A DNA stretch of 64,000 nt, from contig OZ014413.1 in the NCBI GenBank assembly GCA_963965975.1, positions 9,946,101 to 10,010,100 on the forward strand, read 5' to 3'. Numbering within the stretch: position 1 is the first letter of the stretch; every line of letters begins with the position of its first letter. This document shows, piece after piece, positions 10,889 through 21,668 of this stretch. Source of the stretch: Xestospongia bergquistia. Taxonomy: Eukaryota > Porifera > Demospongiae > Haplosclerida > Petrosiidae. A program made the translations under genes and the position numbers. Below the pieces are notes generated by a model, which was given only the letters and a program-made list of their open reading frames with translations, was not told where the DNA came from and ran no database searches.

Positions 10889-11752
10889 ATGGCTCAACCT
10901 CAGCACGGCTACAAACCTGTAGTGTTCGGACAGTTAGATGTATTTGACCCAGAGTCAGATAACATCGTGGCTTACCTTGAGCGGGTGGACCTTTTCTTCA
11001 CCGCAAACGATATAGGACCTGACAAGCAAGTCTCAGTGTTCTTAACTGTTGTAGGGAGCAGGAACTACGCTCTGATTAAGAGTCTCACAGCACCTACCTT
11101 GCCACAGGAAAAGTCTTATGAGGATCTCAAGGCTGTGTTGCTGGCACACTTCCGACCTAAACCTCTATTGATCGCGGAGCGATTCCGTTTCTATCAGCGC
11201 AACCAAGCAGCTGGTGAGTCAGTACATGATTTTCTAGCAGACTTAAGACGTCTAGCTATCACTTGTGAATTTGAACATTTTCTCGATCAAGCCCTTCGCG
11301 ACCGCTTTGTGTGTGGGTTGAGAGCTGAGGGTATGCAGAAGAGATTGTTAACTGAACCTGATCTCAATATTGCTCGAGCTCTGGAGCTTGCTCGGAGTAT
11401 TGAAGCTGCTGCATCAGAGACAAAGGGATTCAAAGACCCAAGCAGCATTGTAGGCACCTCAGGCAAAGTCCTCAATGTTGGAGGAGCCGCCGCCGCCGTC
11501 GTCTCGTCGGGCCAAAAATCCGGCTTATCGGGCGGATCTTCTTGTCATAGATGTGGGCGCCACGACCACGAGGGACGGACATGCAAGTACCGGCAAGCCA
11601 AGTGTCGGCTTTGTGGTAAAATTGGCCACATCTCACCTGTCTGTAGAAGAGGTTCAACAAAGAAAACTCCAGATTATAGAAGTGGAAAGAAAAGCTGGAA
11701 AACAAATGTGGTGAATGAAGATTTAAAGGTTGCTAACACCAGGAGCGCATGA
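10889..11752 (+). CDS. gag: Gag portion of gypsy Gag-Pol, truncated by insertion
   Basis: 287 codons. A retrotransposon Gag core spans about residues 15-165 (YLERVDLFFTANDI, FRPKPLLIAERFRFYQR, ESVHDFLADLRRLA). Two CCHC zinc knuckles follow: CHRCGRHDHEGRTC (219-232) and CRLCGKIGHISPVC (239-252). The ATG lies six bases after the primer site. The last three codons and the stop come from the inserted 993-bp element. Before insertion the frame ran on into protease, so Gag and Pol were one fused ORF. Gag forms the cytoplasmic particle that packages element RNA. Confidence 0.93.
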   Translation: MAQPQHGYKPVVFGQLDVFDPESDNIVAYLERVDLFFTANDIGPDKQVSVFLTVVGSRNYALIKSLTAPTLPQEKSYEDLKAVLLAHFRPKPLLIAERFRFYQRNQAAGESVHDFLADLRRLAITCEFEHFLDQALRDRFVCGLRAEGMQKRLLTEPDLNIARALELARSIEAAASETKGFKDPSSIVGTSGKVLNVGGAAAAVVSSGQKSGLSGGSSCHRCGRHDHEGRTCKYRQAKCRLCGKIGHISPVCRRGSTKKTPDYRSGKKSWKTNVVNEDLKVANTRSA

Positions 11753-12741
11753 GCGTCGCAAAGCGACGAGAAGGAGCGTCAAACTCCCTTAACCAACTGT
11801 TGTCGAATCAAGGCTTAAAACATATGTCCATATATGGACATAACTGCAAAGTGTTTTGCATTTTAATAGCTTCTGGGCTGTAACCTCTTAGTTAGGTGTG
11901 CTTTAAATAGATAAAATTTAAGAGAAGTCAAGAAGCGACTTTCTGAAGACATGGAAGTCCCTGCTATACGAAAACAGCGGCTTACTCTGTCAATGGACCC
12001 AAGAATGGCTGAACAAATGCGACATTTCAGGCTTACTGTTGGCAAACCTGGGACTTACTCAGGCTCATGTATTATGGCTTTAAGAACTCATGTGCTGATT
12101 TCACTTCTGCTCACCCTGGGTACACAATATATCCAGTACATCTCAATGGTATTGCAGTTGAGACTTTTTTTAGCCAGGTCAAGCATGCCACCTCAGGCCA
12201 ATTATCATCACTGAACTATGCTATTGCCAGAGGTGCAGTAATAATTAGAGGGAGTGTTCATGACAAGCTGAAGCGTCACCGTGGAGACTATAGAAATGCA
12301 CCACTCTTTATATAAAAACATGATTTGAAACGTAAACCATACAAGTAGTAAATGTTCATTCTATTAATAATGTTATAATATCATAAAATATTATCCATCA
12401 TAGCAAAAAGGAGGTTTTAATAACACCAGTAAATAAAGATATATGTTGTTCAACTGTTTCCACCTCTTTAATGACAAAAGCCTCCATAACCTATCAGTCT
12501 AATTCTTTTAAACGTTTCTCGATGTACATAACTTCTTTCTTTTTTAGTTTTTTTCACCATGATAGTTGTAATAATATTCATTGCTCCGTCACGTACTTAA
12601 CAGTACTTATGCTACTTAAGTGTATTTTCCTTATATGGAATAATCCATGACTGTGTTTCGACAATGGTTAGAATACAAATATAATAGCAGTTTGACGCTC
12701 CTTCGCGTCGCTTCGCGACGCTCATGCGCTCCTGCTAACAC
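11731..12741. mobile_element. 993-bp TIR transposon nested in the gypsy element
   Basis: Element 11740-12732. Its ends are inverted repeats of about 45 bases with two mismatches (CAGGAGCGCATGAGCGTCGC at the left; its complement at the right). Each repeat itself holds a GCGTCGC/GCGACGC hairpin. It is flanked by TGCTAACAC at 11731-11739 and 12733-12741, a 9-bp duplication. The element ends can be set slightly differently, giving 7-8 bp. The interior is AT-rich and holds only a broken transposase-like frame. Duplication of 8-9 bp would fit Merlin, P, Mutator or hAT superfamilies; I cannot choose. Confidence 0.88.
11900..12315 (+). pseudogene. Transposase remnant inside the nested TIR element
   Basis: Two overlapping frames are open, 11951-12214 and 12067-12315. 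The second ends with a plausible transposase C-terminus (NGIAVETFFSQVKH, then SGQLSSLNYAIARGA and DYRNAPLFI at the stop). The frame changes near 12070-12110, so it is broken. Short length and loss of the N-terminal part show it is a relic. The ETFFSQVK motif vaguely recalls P/THAP9-like transposase C-termini, which is a weak inference. Confidence 0.45.
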
Positions 12742-15700
12742 TGATGGTGAGTTAGCAATGCATGCACTTACCATAGGCAAGCCCTCTGTTAAACCTATTC
12801 GAGTAGATCTAAAGGTCTCTGGTAGGAAGCTGACCTTGGATGTAGACACTGGGGCAGCTGTATCTATCTTATCAGAGAAGATCTTTCAACAGTCGTTATC
12901 AGGAGTTAAGCTTAAGCCTTCTTCATTGCTACTGAAAACGTATACAGGAGAATGCATGAAGGTATTGGGAACACTGGCTGTTAAAGTGTGTTATCTGTCA
13001 CAAGGCCCATTTGACCTGGAACTGGTAGTTGTTTCTGGTGATGGTCCTTGCCTAATGGGCAGAGACTGGTTACGGGTCATTCATTTAGACTGGTCATCAA
13101 TTGCTGTTGTATCACAAGGAGCTTCAACTAGGGCAGTACAGGCTGTCCTAGACAATTTCCAAGATGTCTTCACCAGTGGGTTAGGAACTATTTACCCCTT
13201 TAAAGCAACATTGTTTGTTGTCAAAGATGCCAAACCTCGGTTCCATAGGGCTCGACCTGTTCCTTTCGCCTTGAAGAGTCGCGTAGAGGAAGCACTTGAC
13301 CAATTAGAAGCAGATGGTGTTCTGGAAAAGGTTACTCACAGTGATTGGGCAGCACCGATTGTGACTGTTCCCAAAAGAGATGGTAGTATCAGAGTATGCG
13401 GAGACTATAAAGTCACTGTTAATCCAGTGCTAGATGTGGATAAGTACCCACTACCTCGACCAGAGGATATTTTTGCTACTCTCGCTGGTGGCAAGAGGTT
13501 CACTACACTTGATTTGTCTCATGCTTACAATCAACTGATCTTGGATGAAGAGTCCAGGAAGTATGTTGTTGTGAACACTCATCGTGGTCTCTACCGTTAT
13601 ACCAGACTTCCATTTGGTATAGCTTCTGCTCCAGCCCTATTTCAGCGCGTCATGGACCAAATCCTCCAAGGAATGGAGAAGGTAACATGTTATTTAGATG
13701 ATATTCTGATTACAGGTAATTCGGATGATGAACACCTAAAGAATTTGTCAGAAGTACTGCAGAGACTTCAGAATCATGGAGTACGTCTCAAGTTAGACAA
13801 GTGTCGCTTTATGGAGGACAGTGTTGAATATTTGGGTCACCGAGTGGACTCAAAAGGACTTCATACAACAGATAGCAAGTTGAAAGCTATTGTTGACGCA
13901 CCTCCACCTAGGAATGCACAGGAACTTAGAGCATTTCTAGGACTCCTTAACTACTATGGTCGATTTATACCAAATCGAGCTAGTTTGACTCAGCCATTGA
14001 ACAGTTTACTGTGTAAAGATGCTCGTTGGAAATGGACTAAAGACTGTACGAAAGCCTTCCAACACATCAAGGATGTTCTGGTATCCTCCACTTTTGTTAC
14101 CCATTATGATCCTAGTTTACCCCTTAGGTTAGCAGCTGATGCTTCTCCTTATGGCCTCGGAGCTGTAATATCTCATGTGATGGAGGATGGACAGGAACAA
14201 CCTATTGCCTTTGCATCACGTACGTTGTCTAAGAGTGAACAGAACTACTCTCAAATAGAGAAAGAAGCTCTGGCACTCATTTTTGGTGTAAAGAAGTTCC
14301 ATATGTATCTGTGTGGGCGTACATTTACTTTAGTGACTGACCACAAACCGCTGACAACAATTTTTGGAGCAAAGAGAGGAACTCCTTCCTTAGCTGCTGC
14401 TCGTCTACAGCGTTGGTCATTGATCTTGTCAGCATACAGCTACAACATAGAGTATCGTCCAACAGAAGCTCATGCTAACGCGGACAGTTTGTCCAGATTA
14501 CCTTTGAAATCACAGGAAGCCCCTATCACGTCTGATGAACCAGCCGTCTTCAATGTATCACAACTAGAGAGCCTACCTGTCACTTCACAACAACTTAGAA
14601 CAGCTACTAGAACAGATCCTGTTTTAAGTAAGGTTGTAAGTTATGTTCGTTCAGGATGGCCACAAAATTGTACACCTACTTTACGTCCTTATTGGTCCCG
14701 TAGGTTTGAATTAACAGTAGAGGGAGAATGTCTATTATGGGGCATACGAGTCATTGTTCCAAAGAAACTCCAAAAGAAATTGTTGGAAGAGCTACATAAA
14801 GACCACCCAGGCATTAGTCGTATGAAATCTGTTGCAAGAAGTTACATCTGGTGGCCTGGTCTTGATAAAGCAATAGAGGAAGTGGTCAAAAGCTGTACTT
14901 CCTGTCAAGCTGTGAAACATTCTCCAGCTGTTGCTCCAGTACAACCATGGACATGGCCAAATCAGCCCTGGAAGAGAATACATTTGGACTTTGCTGGTCC
15001 CTTCCAAGGTTCAATGTTCCTTATTGCTGTTGATGCTCATTCTAAGTGGCCAGAAGTGTTTGTTATGAAGGAAACTACAGCCACCAAAACCATTGAAATT
15101 TTGCGTGTCATTTTTGGTAGATTCGGACTACCGGAGCAAGTTGTTACAGACAATGGTCCACAATTTGTATCAGAAGATTTCTCCCAATTTCTGAAATCCA
15201 ATGGGATTAGACTCATTCGATGTGCTCCTTATCACCCAGCTTCAAACGGGTTGGCAGAACGATTTGTTCAGTCTCTCAAGATGGCACTTAAATCAACTGT
15301 TAACAGTGGACTATCTCTTCAACATCGTCTCTCAAATTTTCTGTTAAACTACCGTAGTACTCCACATGCTACTACTGGTGTATCTCCTTCATCATTGTTT
15401 TTGCATCGTCACATTCGAACTAGACTGGATTTAATTCGTCCAGATTATCCCTCTCGAGTCTTAGCAAAACAATCTCAGCAGAAGGCTCAGCATGATCGAA
15501 GAGCTCAGGAACGAGAATTCTTTGTAGGACAATCAGTCATGGCTCGTAATATGCGTCCTGGTCCTGATTGGGTACCTGCTGTTGTCATTGAAAGACTAGG
15601 ACCTCTAACATATCTAGTCGAAACAGCTGATCATTTATTATGGAAAAGACATATTGATCTCTTGCGTGAACTGAAGATGGACAGTCAAACAGAGACTCCA

Positions 15701-15913
15701 CACTCTGCAGAATCAGACCCTTCAGACCTGGATATTCCTTTAGGTGATACCACTCCTCTGGGTACACCTCCTGAAGAAATTATTACTCCACCTGAGCCCC
15801 CTGGTCAGAACAGGAACCAAGATATGGTCCCCGAGACTCCCAGATATCCAAGACGTGATCGTCGATCTCCAGACCGGTATGGTCCGTATGTTAGAGTTGT
15901 CAAGTATGTTTGA
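12733..15913 (+). CDS. pol: Gypsy Pol (protease, RT, RNase H, integrase)
   Basis: The open frame begins at 12647 inside the inserted transposon (1088 codons from its first ATG); genuine Pol begins at 12733. Residues counted from 12647: protease DTGA 67-70; reverse transcriptase about 200-380 with YLDD 349-352; RNase H about 490-615 starting ADAS (D498); integrase zinc finger H717/H720...C750/C753; DD35E core D781, D835 (TDNG) and E871. A proline-rich, basic tail follows and no chromodomain is seen. All catalytic motifs are present, so enzyme activity is plausible, but it has lost its natural fusion to Gag. It copies element RNA into DNA and integrates it. Confidence 0.95.
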
Positions 15914-15917
15914 ACTT

Positions 15918-15929
15918 AGTCGGAAGGAG
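15918..15929 (+). promoter_or_regulatory. Polypurine tract
   Basis: A purine-rich CGGAAGGAG stretch directly abuts the 3' LTR. This is the expected plus-strand primer position. Confidence 0.6.
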
Positions 15930-16113
15930 TGTAGTATATTGAGACTTATTATGTTGTGTTATCTATGCATTGTAATTATATGTAATGATTTGTGACGTCA
16001 TTGATATATTTCTGTATATATATTTTGTATTCTGCCATTGTTGTTCAGAAGAGATTAAAGATATTCAATTCAGTGAAATACCTAAGGTAGTCGTGCTAGA
16101 CGGAGTTACTACA
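15930..16113 (+). repeat. 3' LTR of the gypsy element
   Basis: 184 bp, TGTAGTAT...TACTACA, 183/184 identical to the 5' LTR, followed by the AAAGC duplication. Confidence 0.95.
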
Positions 16114-16118
16114 AAAGC

Positions 16119-17370
16119 AACCTTTCTAAAAATACCACTGTGTGGGATTACTTGTATTGGGATAGGTCATGCAAAACAACCTTTCCAAGAATTACCACTG
16201 GCATGGGTGAGATTATATACCTGTATTTGGATAAGACAAGTAACTAAAATTAGTATAATTCTAAGATATAAAACTTTATTGGTAGTATTATTTCATATCT
16301 TCATGAAGAAAATGACCCTAAGTCAGTCTATTAATTCAGGTAACTATCCATTCATTCATCCATTTCAGGTTCATTTTCTTCATGAAGACAAGATAATAGA
16401 GACAATACAACAATGTATTGAAGATAAACTATTAGGATGTAATAACTCATGTACTTACTACACACAGACATTATTACCTGGTATATCAGTATCATCATCA
16501 CTTGAAGAGAACTCCACATCAAAGAATAGAGTGTATTCCCCCCATCAAATAGTAATCACAAACTCTAAAGAACAAAAATTAGATGTATTTTTACACAATT
16601 CATCTCATATGGAGACAGAGAAAGAAGCAGATGGGGACTTTTGTGATGGACAGTCATTAGGAAAGAAACATATGACTTCTCTAACTATTATTCAAAGGAA
16701 ATGCAGACATCACAAACCAGCTCATTTAACTAGCGTAAACAAGTTATTACAAAAGACACAAAATGAGAAACATCAAGGTAATACTGTTCACAGGATATTG
16801 ATATATAATTCCCTTAAGGGTACTGTGATTATATAGTAATTATATACTGTATAGTAATAATAATAATAATAATAATGATGATGATGATGATATTGCACAC
16901 ATTAAGTGATATTGTGGTATAAAAATCACTTCACTATTGATTTATTGAAATAAATAGATTGGGAGACAGAACAAGATTGTTTTAATGGTGTAGCTACAGA
17001 CTGTTCTCTCTTTTATTGTATTCAAAATGATTCCTTTCTTATTGACAGTCAACAAGATATTACATAACAATATGAAAATAATATGGATGAAAGAATAGTG
17101 AGTGAATGGGCAGATGAATGGATAAATATGGATTAATGGATGCATACATACCAGGAAAGTTCAATCCATCGATAGATTTTATAAATTGATGTCAAATGAA
17201 CAAAACCTCAATGTGAAATATCTGCAGCTGTACTGATTGAAGTCGCTTTGGTTTACTTTGATACTAACCTTATCAAGAAGGGATGGGTTACGGAACATGA
17301 TGGTTTTTTCTTTCCCAGACTGAGTTGACATAACTCTTCACAAAGTAATACCAGTGGTCAACGATGATAC
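16119..17370 (+). pseudogene. Copy of the unrecognised gene segment (exons decayed)
   Basis: Resumes the duplicated unit cut by the LTR element. After CCATTTCAG (about 16361-16369) an exon reads FLHEDKIIETIQQCIED, LLGCNNSCTYYTQTLLPG, METEKEADGDFCDG and HHKPAHLTSVNKLLQK, ending at the CATCAAGGTAATAC donor near 16777. A second exon after AATAG (near 16958) begins DWETEQDCFNG and soon meets a stop. The protein is acidic, has no recognised domain and no membrane segment. It is probably a pseudogene given stops in exon 2. The ORF track-independent reading of the first exon is open from 15985, but its first part is LTR. Confidence 0.55.
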
Positions 17371-17384
17371 ATCAAATATAATCC

Positions 17385-17645
17385 TTTCCAAGAATTACCA
17401 CTGTACTGGGTGGGATTACCTGTACTGGGATAGGTCAAAACAACTTTTCCAAGAATTATCACTGGGTGGTTTTCCAAGAATTATCACTGGGTGGGATTAC
17501 CTGTACTGGAAGAGGTCAAAGCAACCTTTCTAAAAATACCACTGTGTGGGATTACTTGTATTGGGATAGGTCATGCAAAAACCTTTCCAAGAATTACCAC
17601 TGGCATGGATGGGATTATATACTTGTATAGTATTTGGATAAGACA
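17385..17645. repeat. Tandem ~60-bp repeat (CCAAGAATTACCACTG family)
   Basis: Four to five units, each with (T)CCAAGAATTACCACTG, GGGTGGGATTACCTGTA and GGGATAGGTCAAA/CAACC. Shorter arrays of the same unit lie at 8690-8780, 10615-10678 (continuing at 16119-16235), 19640-19735 and 20155-20260. It includes the empty equivalent of the LTR insertion site. Confidence 0.85.
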
Positions 17646-17709
17646 AGTAACTAAACTTAAGAACTACAGCATAATTCTAAGATATAAAGCTTTATTGCTT
17701 TTGGATGTA

Positions 17710-18259
17710 TTATTACATGTCTTCATGAAGATGAACTTGAATCCATCCAATCATCCAGGAATATCTCCATTCATCATCCATTTCAGGTTCTATTTCTTCA
17801 TGAAGACAAGATAATAGAGACAATACAACAATGTCTTGCAGATAATTCATGTACTTATTATACACAGACACTATTACCAGGTATATTAGTATCATCATCA
17901 CTTGAAGAGAACACCACATCAAAGAACAGAGTGTATTCCCCCCATCAAATGGTAATCACAAACACTAAAGAACAAAAACTAGATGTATTTTTACACAATT
18001 CATCTCAAGGACAAGATATGGAGACAGAGAAAGAAGCAGATGGGGACTTTTGTGATGGACAGTCATTAGGAAAGAAACATAAGAGTTCTCTAACTATTAC
18101 TTAAAGGAAATGGAGACATCACAAACCAGTTCATTTAACTAGTGTAAACAAGTTATTACAAAAGACACAAAATGAGAAACATCAAGGTAATATTGTTTAC
18201 AGTATATTGATAAAGAATTCCCTTAAGGGTATCATGATTATATAATAATTATATACTGT

Positions 18260-18300
<41 letters not shown>

Positions 18301-18600
18301 TATGTGATGGTATTGTACACATTAAGTGATATTGTAGTATAAAAATTACTTCACTATTGATTTATTAGCATAAATAGATTGGGAGACAGAACAAGATTGT
18401 TATAATAGTATAGCTACAGAGTGTTCTCTCTTCTATTGTATTCAAAATGATCCCTTTCTTATTGACAGTCAACAAGATATTACACAACAAGATATGGAGG
18501 AAAGAACAGTGAGTGGATGGATAGATGAATGGATAAATATGGATTAATGGATGCATACATACCAGGAAAGGTCAATCCATTAATAGATTGTGTAATTGAT
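17710..18600 (+). pseudogene. Third copy of the unrecognised gene segment, internally deleted
   Basis: Same exon order as the 16.1-17.4 kb copy. The LLGCNN block is deleted after IQQCLADNS, and a TAA interrupts the LTIT/QRK block near 18101. The second exon (near 18383) again reads WETEQDC. It ends with the shared CCAGGAAAGGTCAATCCATT segment. Non-coding by these breaks. Confidence 0.6.
18250..18300. repeat. ATA/TAATAA trinucleotide microsatellite
   Basis: Run of TAA trinucleotides; equivalent runs sit at 16856-16890 and 20898-20945 in the sister copies. Confidence 0.9.
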
Positions 18601-18772
18601 GTCAAACGAACAATACCTCAATGTGAAATATCTGTAGCTGTAATGAACGAAGCCATTTGTTTACTTTGATACTGACCTCTTCAAGAAGCCATGGGTTATG
18701 GAACATGACAGTTTTCTTTATCCCAGTCCATCAATTGACATAACTCTTCCCAGAGAAATGCCAGTGGTCATG

Positions 18773-18840
18773 ATAATTGGAATTATTTGCTATTACCTGG
18801 TTAATGGCATTCTTTGGTAGTGGTTCTGCTACAAGTTTGT

Positions 18841-18887
<47 letters not shown>

Positions 18888-18892
18888 TCTTT
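18773..18892 (+). pseudogene. Displaced copy of MFSD8-like exon 9 and its GA-rich intron start
   Basis: TTTGCTATTACCTGGTTAATGG, then ATTCTTTGGTAGTGGTTCTGCTACAAGT, nearly match 23973-24023, exon 9 of the downstream transporter. As there, GA repeats follow. The donor GTAAGT has become GTTTGT. It sits between two copies of a GACATAACTCTTCCCAGAG segment (18738 and 18908), so it was inserted into the duplicated unit. Confidence 0.85.
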
Positions 18893-19094
18893 TTCCCAGA
18901 CTAGAGTTGACATAACTCTTCCCAGAGAAATGCCAGTGGTCAATGATAACAGTATATTATAAATAACTGATCTTCACGAGTTATATAAAGTATTTGAAAA
19001 ATTCAAATTTTATTAATAAATGCAATAACAATCAATTATCGACTATCATGAATAATTATTTAGCTATGAATAATTGTATAACTAATTTTCATGT

Positions 19095-19245
19095 GATCCC
19101 AGTTATTAGAGAAGCCAGACTGTTGCCTACGTTCTTCTCTTTGCCTGGTTCTAGGATCAAACTAGGTTATATCCTGGCCTAATAAAATCAAATACTGTTT
19201 CACGCTATTCACTATTGCTAGCTTCTTCATAGCAGCAGGTTGATA
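19095..19245 (+). pseudogene. Broken copy of the MFSD8-like promoter and exon 1
   Basis: 19095-19245 aligns with 21570-21740, the start of the transporter gene. The start codon has become ATA (CTATGTCC to TTATATCC). The glycine-rich end of exon 1 is replaced by a stop (GCAGCAGGTTGA). It therefore cannot encode the transporter start. Confidence 0.85.
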
Positions 19246-19254
19246 CAATTGGTT

Positions 19255-20300
19255 TATAATTACTTGACAATCTCATGTGTCAACGAGTAACATGTTTACC
19301 TCCCATTAGTCCATTTGGCTCATTTTTACTGCTTGCTTGGCCTAGCATGTTTCATATGTGCCAGACATTCCTGTTTGTTTATGTGTCTGCTTATTAATAG
19401 TTTAGTTTGAAAAAGAGAAAGCTTTTTGAACACTATTGCAGGGACTATTGTCAATATTCGTTTTGCTTTCTTTTCGCCAACACCTATACAAAATGTAGTC
19501 TGATATAAGAAGCTCTTTAAAGGTTTACGGATACTGTGTGTTAACAAAAGGGAGTATGCAGTGGCTTGTTCCACAAACATCACCTTTCACAATAACATGT
19601 CATTCTAAGAATTCTTGGTTTTGATTATATACCAAATATAATCCTTTCCAAGAATTATCACTGGCTGAGATTGGTTCGTAAGTGGGATAGGTCATGCAAA
19701 GCAACCGTTCCAAAAATTGCCACTAGGATTATATACAGAATTATTTAAGATATAAAGTTTTACTGGTAGTATTATTTCATGTCTTCATAAAGAATATGAG
19801 CCTGAATCTGTATGTTCATCAAAATATCCATTCATTCATTCATCCATTTCAAGTTCTTTCTCTGCCTGGCCTAGCATGTTTTATATGTGCCAGACATTCT
19901 TGTTTGTTTATGTGTCTTCACACTTATTTAATAGTTTAGTTAGAAAAAGAAAAAAACTTTTTGAACACTATTGCAGGGATTACTGTAGTATTCATTTTGC
20001 TTTCTTTTCATCGACACCTATATAGACTGTAGAAGCTCTTTAAAGGTTTAGGGGTACTGTGTTAATATAATGGAGTGTACACTGGCTTGTTCTACCTGTT
20101 ACAATAACATGTCATTCTAAGAATTCCTGGTTTTAAATATACACCAAATATAATTCTTTCCAAGAATTACCATTGCAGTGGGTGGGATTATATTGGAATA
20201 GGTCAAAGCAACCTTTCCAAGAATTACCATGGGATAAGTGGGATTATATACCTGTATTTGGATAAGATAAGAATCATAGAATAATTCTAAGATATAAAGC
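19255..20300. repeat. Two tandem partial copies of the non-coding duplicated unit
   Basis: 19330-19735 and 19862-20260 both start CTTGGCCTAGCATGTTT / TGCCTGGCCTAGCATGTTT. They continue through CAGACATTC, AATAGTTTAGTT, CATTTTGCTTTCTTTTC-like and AACATGTCATTCTAAGAATTC. They match 8380-8680 and 10310-10620. Confidence 0.8.
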
Positions 20301-20304
20301 TTTA

Positions 20305-20894
20305 TTGATAGTATTATTTCATATCTTTATGAAGAAAATGACCCTGAATCTGTCTATTAATTCAGGTAACCATCCATTCATTCATCCATTTCAGGTTCAA
20401 TATCTTCATGAAGGCAAGATAATAGAGATAATACAACAGCGTATTGAACATAAACTATTAGGATGTAATAACTCATGTACTTACTACACACAGACATTGT
20501 TATCTGGTATATCAGTATCATCATCACTTGAAGAGAACACCACATCAAAGAACAGAGTGTATTCCCCCCATCAAATGGTAATCACAAACTCTAAAGAACA
20601 AAAATTAAATGTATTTTTACACAATTCATCTCAAGGACGAGATATGGAGACAGAGAAAGAAGCAGATGGGGGGGGGGGGGACTTTTGTGATGGACAGTCA
20701 TTAGGAAAGAAACATAAGAGTTCTCTAACTATTACTCAAAGGAAATGGAGACATCACAAACCAGTTCATTTAACTAGTGTAAACAAGTTATTACAAAAGA
20801 CACAAAATGAGAAACATCAAGGTAATATTGGTTACAGTATATTGATAAAGAATTCCCTTAAGGGTATCATGATTATATAATAATTATATACTGT

Positions 20895-20943
<49 letters not shown>

Positions 20944-21240
20944 TGATAATGATGGTATCGTACACATTAAGTGATATTGTAGTATAAAAATTACTTCACT
21001 ATTGATTTATTAGCATAAATAGATTGGGAGACAGAACAAGATTGTTTTAATAGTATAGCTACAGAGTGTTCTCTCTTTTATTGTATTCAAAATGATTCCT
21101 TTCTTATTGACAGTCAACAAGATATTACACAACAATATGATAATATGGATGAAATAACAGTGAGTGGATGGACAGATGAATGGATAAATATAGATTAATG
21201 GATGCATACATACCAGGAAAGGTCAATCCATTAATAGATT
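20305..21240 (+). pseudogene. Best-preserved copy of the unrecognised gene (two exons visible)
   Basis: A 191-codon open frame spans 20305-20880. The likely exon is 20396-20821 (acceptor CATTTCAG, donor CATCAAGGTAATA). The next exon starts near 21025 after AAATAG: DWETEQDCFNS, ECSLFYCIQNDSFLIDSQQD, then WTDEWINID and a stop. In between is a TAA microsatellite. A run of 12 Gs (20669-20680) lies in the acidic METEKEADG region and makes poly-Gly. No domain recognised; hydrophilic and acidic, with CNNSC and CSLFYC cysteines. It could be a live gene end or a relic; no initiating exon with a clear start is visible. Confidence 0.5.
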
Positions 21241-21668
21241 GTGTAATTGATGTCAAACGAACAAACCTCAATGTGAAATATCTGTAGCTGTAATGAATGA
21301 AGCCATTTTGGTTTACTTTGATACTCAAGAAGCCATGGGTTATAGCATATGACAGTTTTCTTTTATCCCAGACTATCAGTTGACATACCAGAGAAATGCC
21401 AGTGGTCAATGATGGCAGTATATTATAAATAACTGATCTTCACGAATTATATAAAATATGCTACGAAATAAACTCACTTGACATTTTTTAATAAATTACA
21501 ATAACAATAAATTTTCAATTATCAATTATTATGAATAATTACTTACCAATGAATAATTGCATAACTAATTTTCATGTGATCGAGCCCAGCCCAGTTATTA
21601 GAGAAGCCAGACTGTTGCTCCTTTCTTTACTAGGCTCTCTTTGCCTAGTACTACGATCAAACTAGGCT

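Larger units (their letters stand above)
10679..16113 (+). mobile_element. Full-length Ty3/gypsy LTR retrotransposon
   Basis: It has 184-bp LTRs at both ends starting TGTAGTATAT and ending GTTACTACA, a tRNA-type primer site, Gag with zinc knuckles, protease, reverse transcriptase, RNase H, integrase and a purine tract. Domain order PR-RT-RH-IN defines Ty3/gypsy (Metaviridae-type). It is flanked by a perfect 5-bp duplication AAAGC (10674-10678 and 16114-16118). The unoccupied site is visible in a sister repeat near 17517 (GGTCAAAGCAACC), which confirms the ends. Base composition is clearly richer in GC than the surroundings. The coding region is broken by a second transposon (11740-12732), so this copy is not autonomous now. 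Confidence 0.97.

Noticed and set aside
12647..12732. ATG at 12647 as the true Pol start
   Set aside because: These bases belong to the inserted transposon; Pol homology starts after the TGCTAACAC duplication.
15985..16360. Coding start within the 3' LTR joined to the unknown-gene exon
   Set aside because: The frame simply runs from LTR through repeats into the exon; the acceptor at about 16369 shows the exon boundary.
21000..21409. Minus-strand ORFs with IHSFIHP-type peptides
   Set aside because: Antisense of ATCC-type repeats and of the WETEQDCF exon, which has the better coding pattern.
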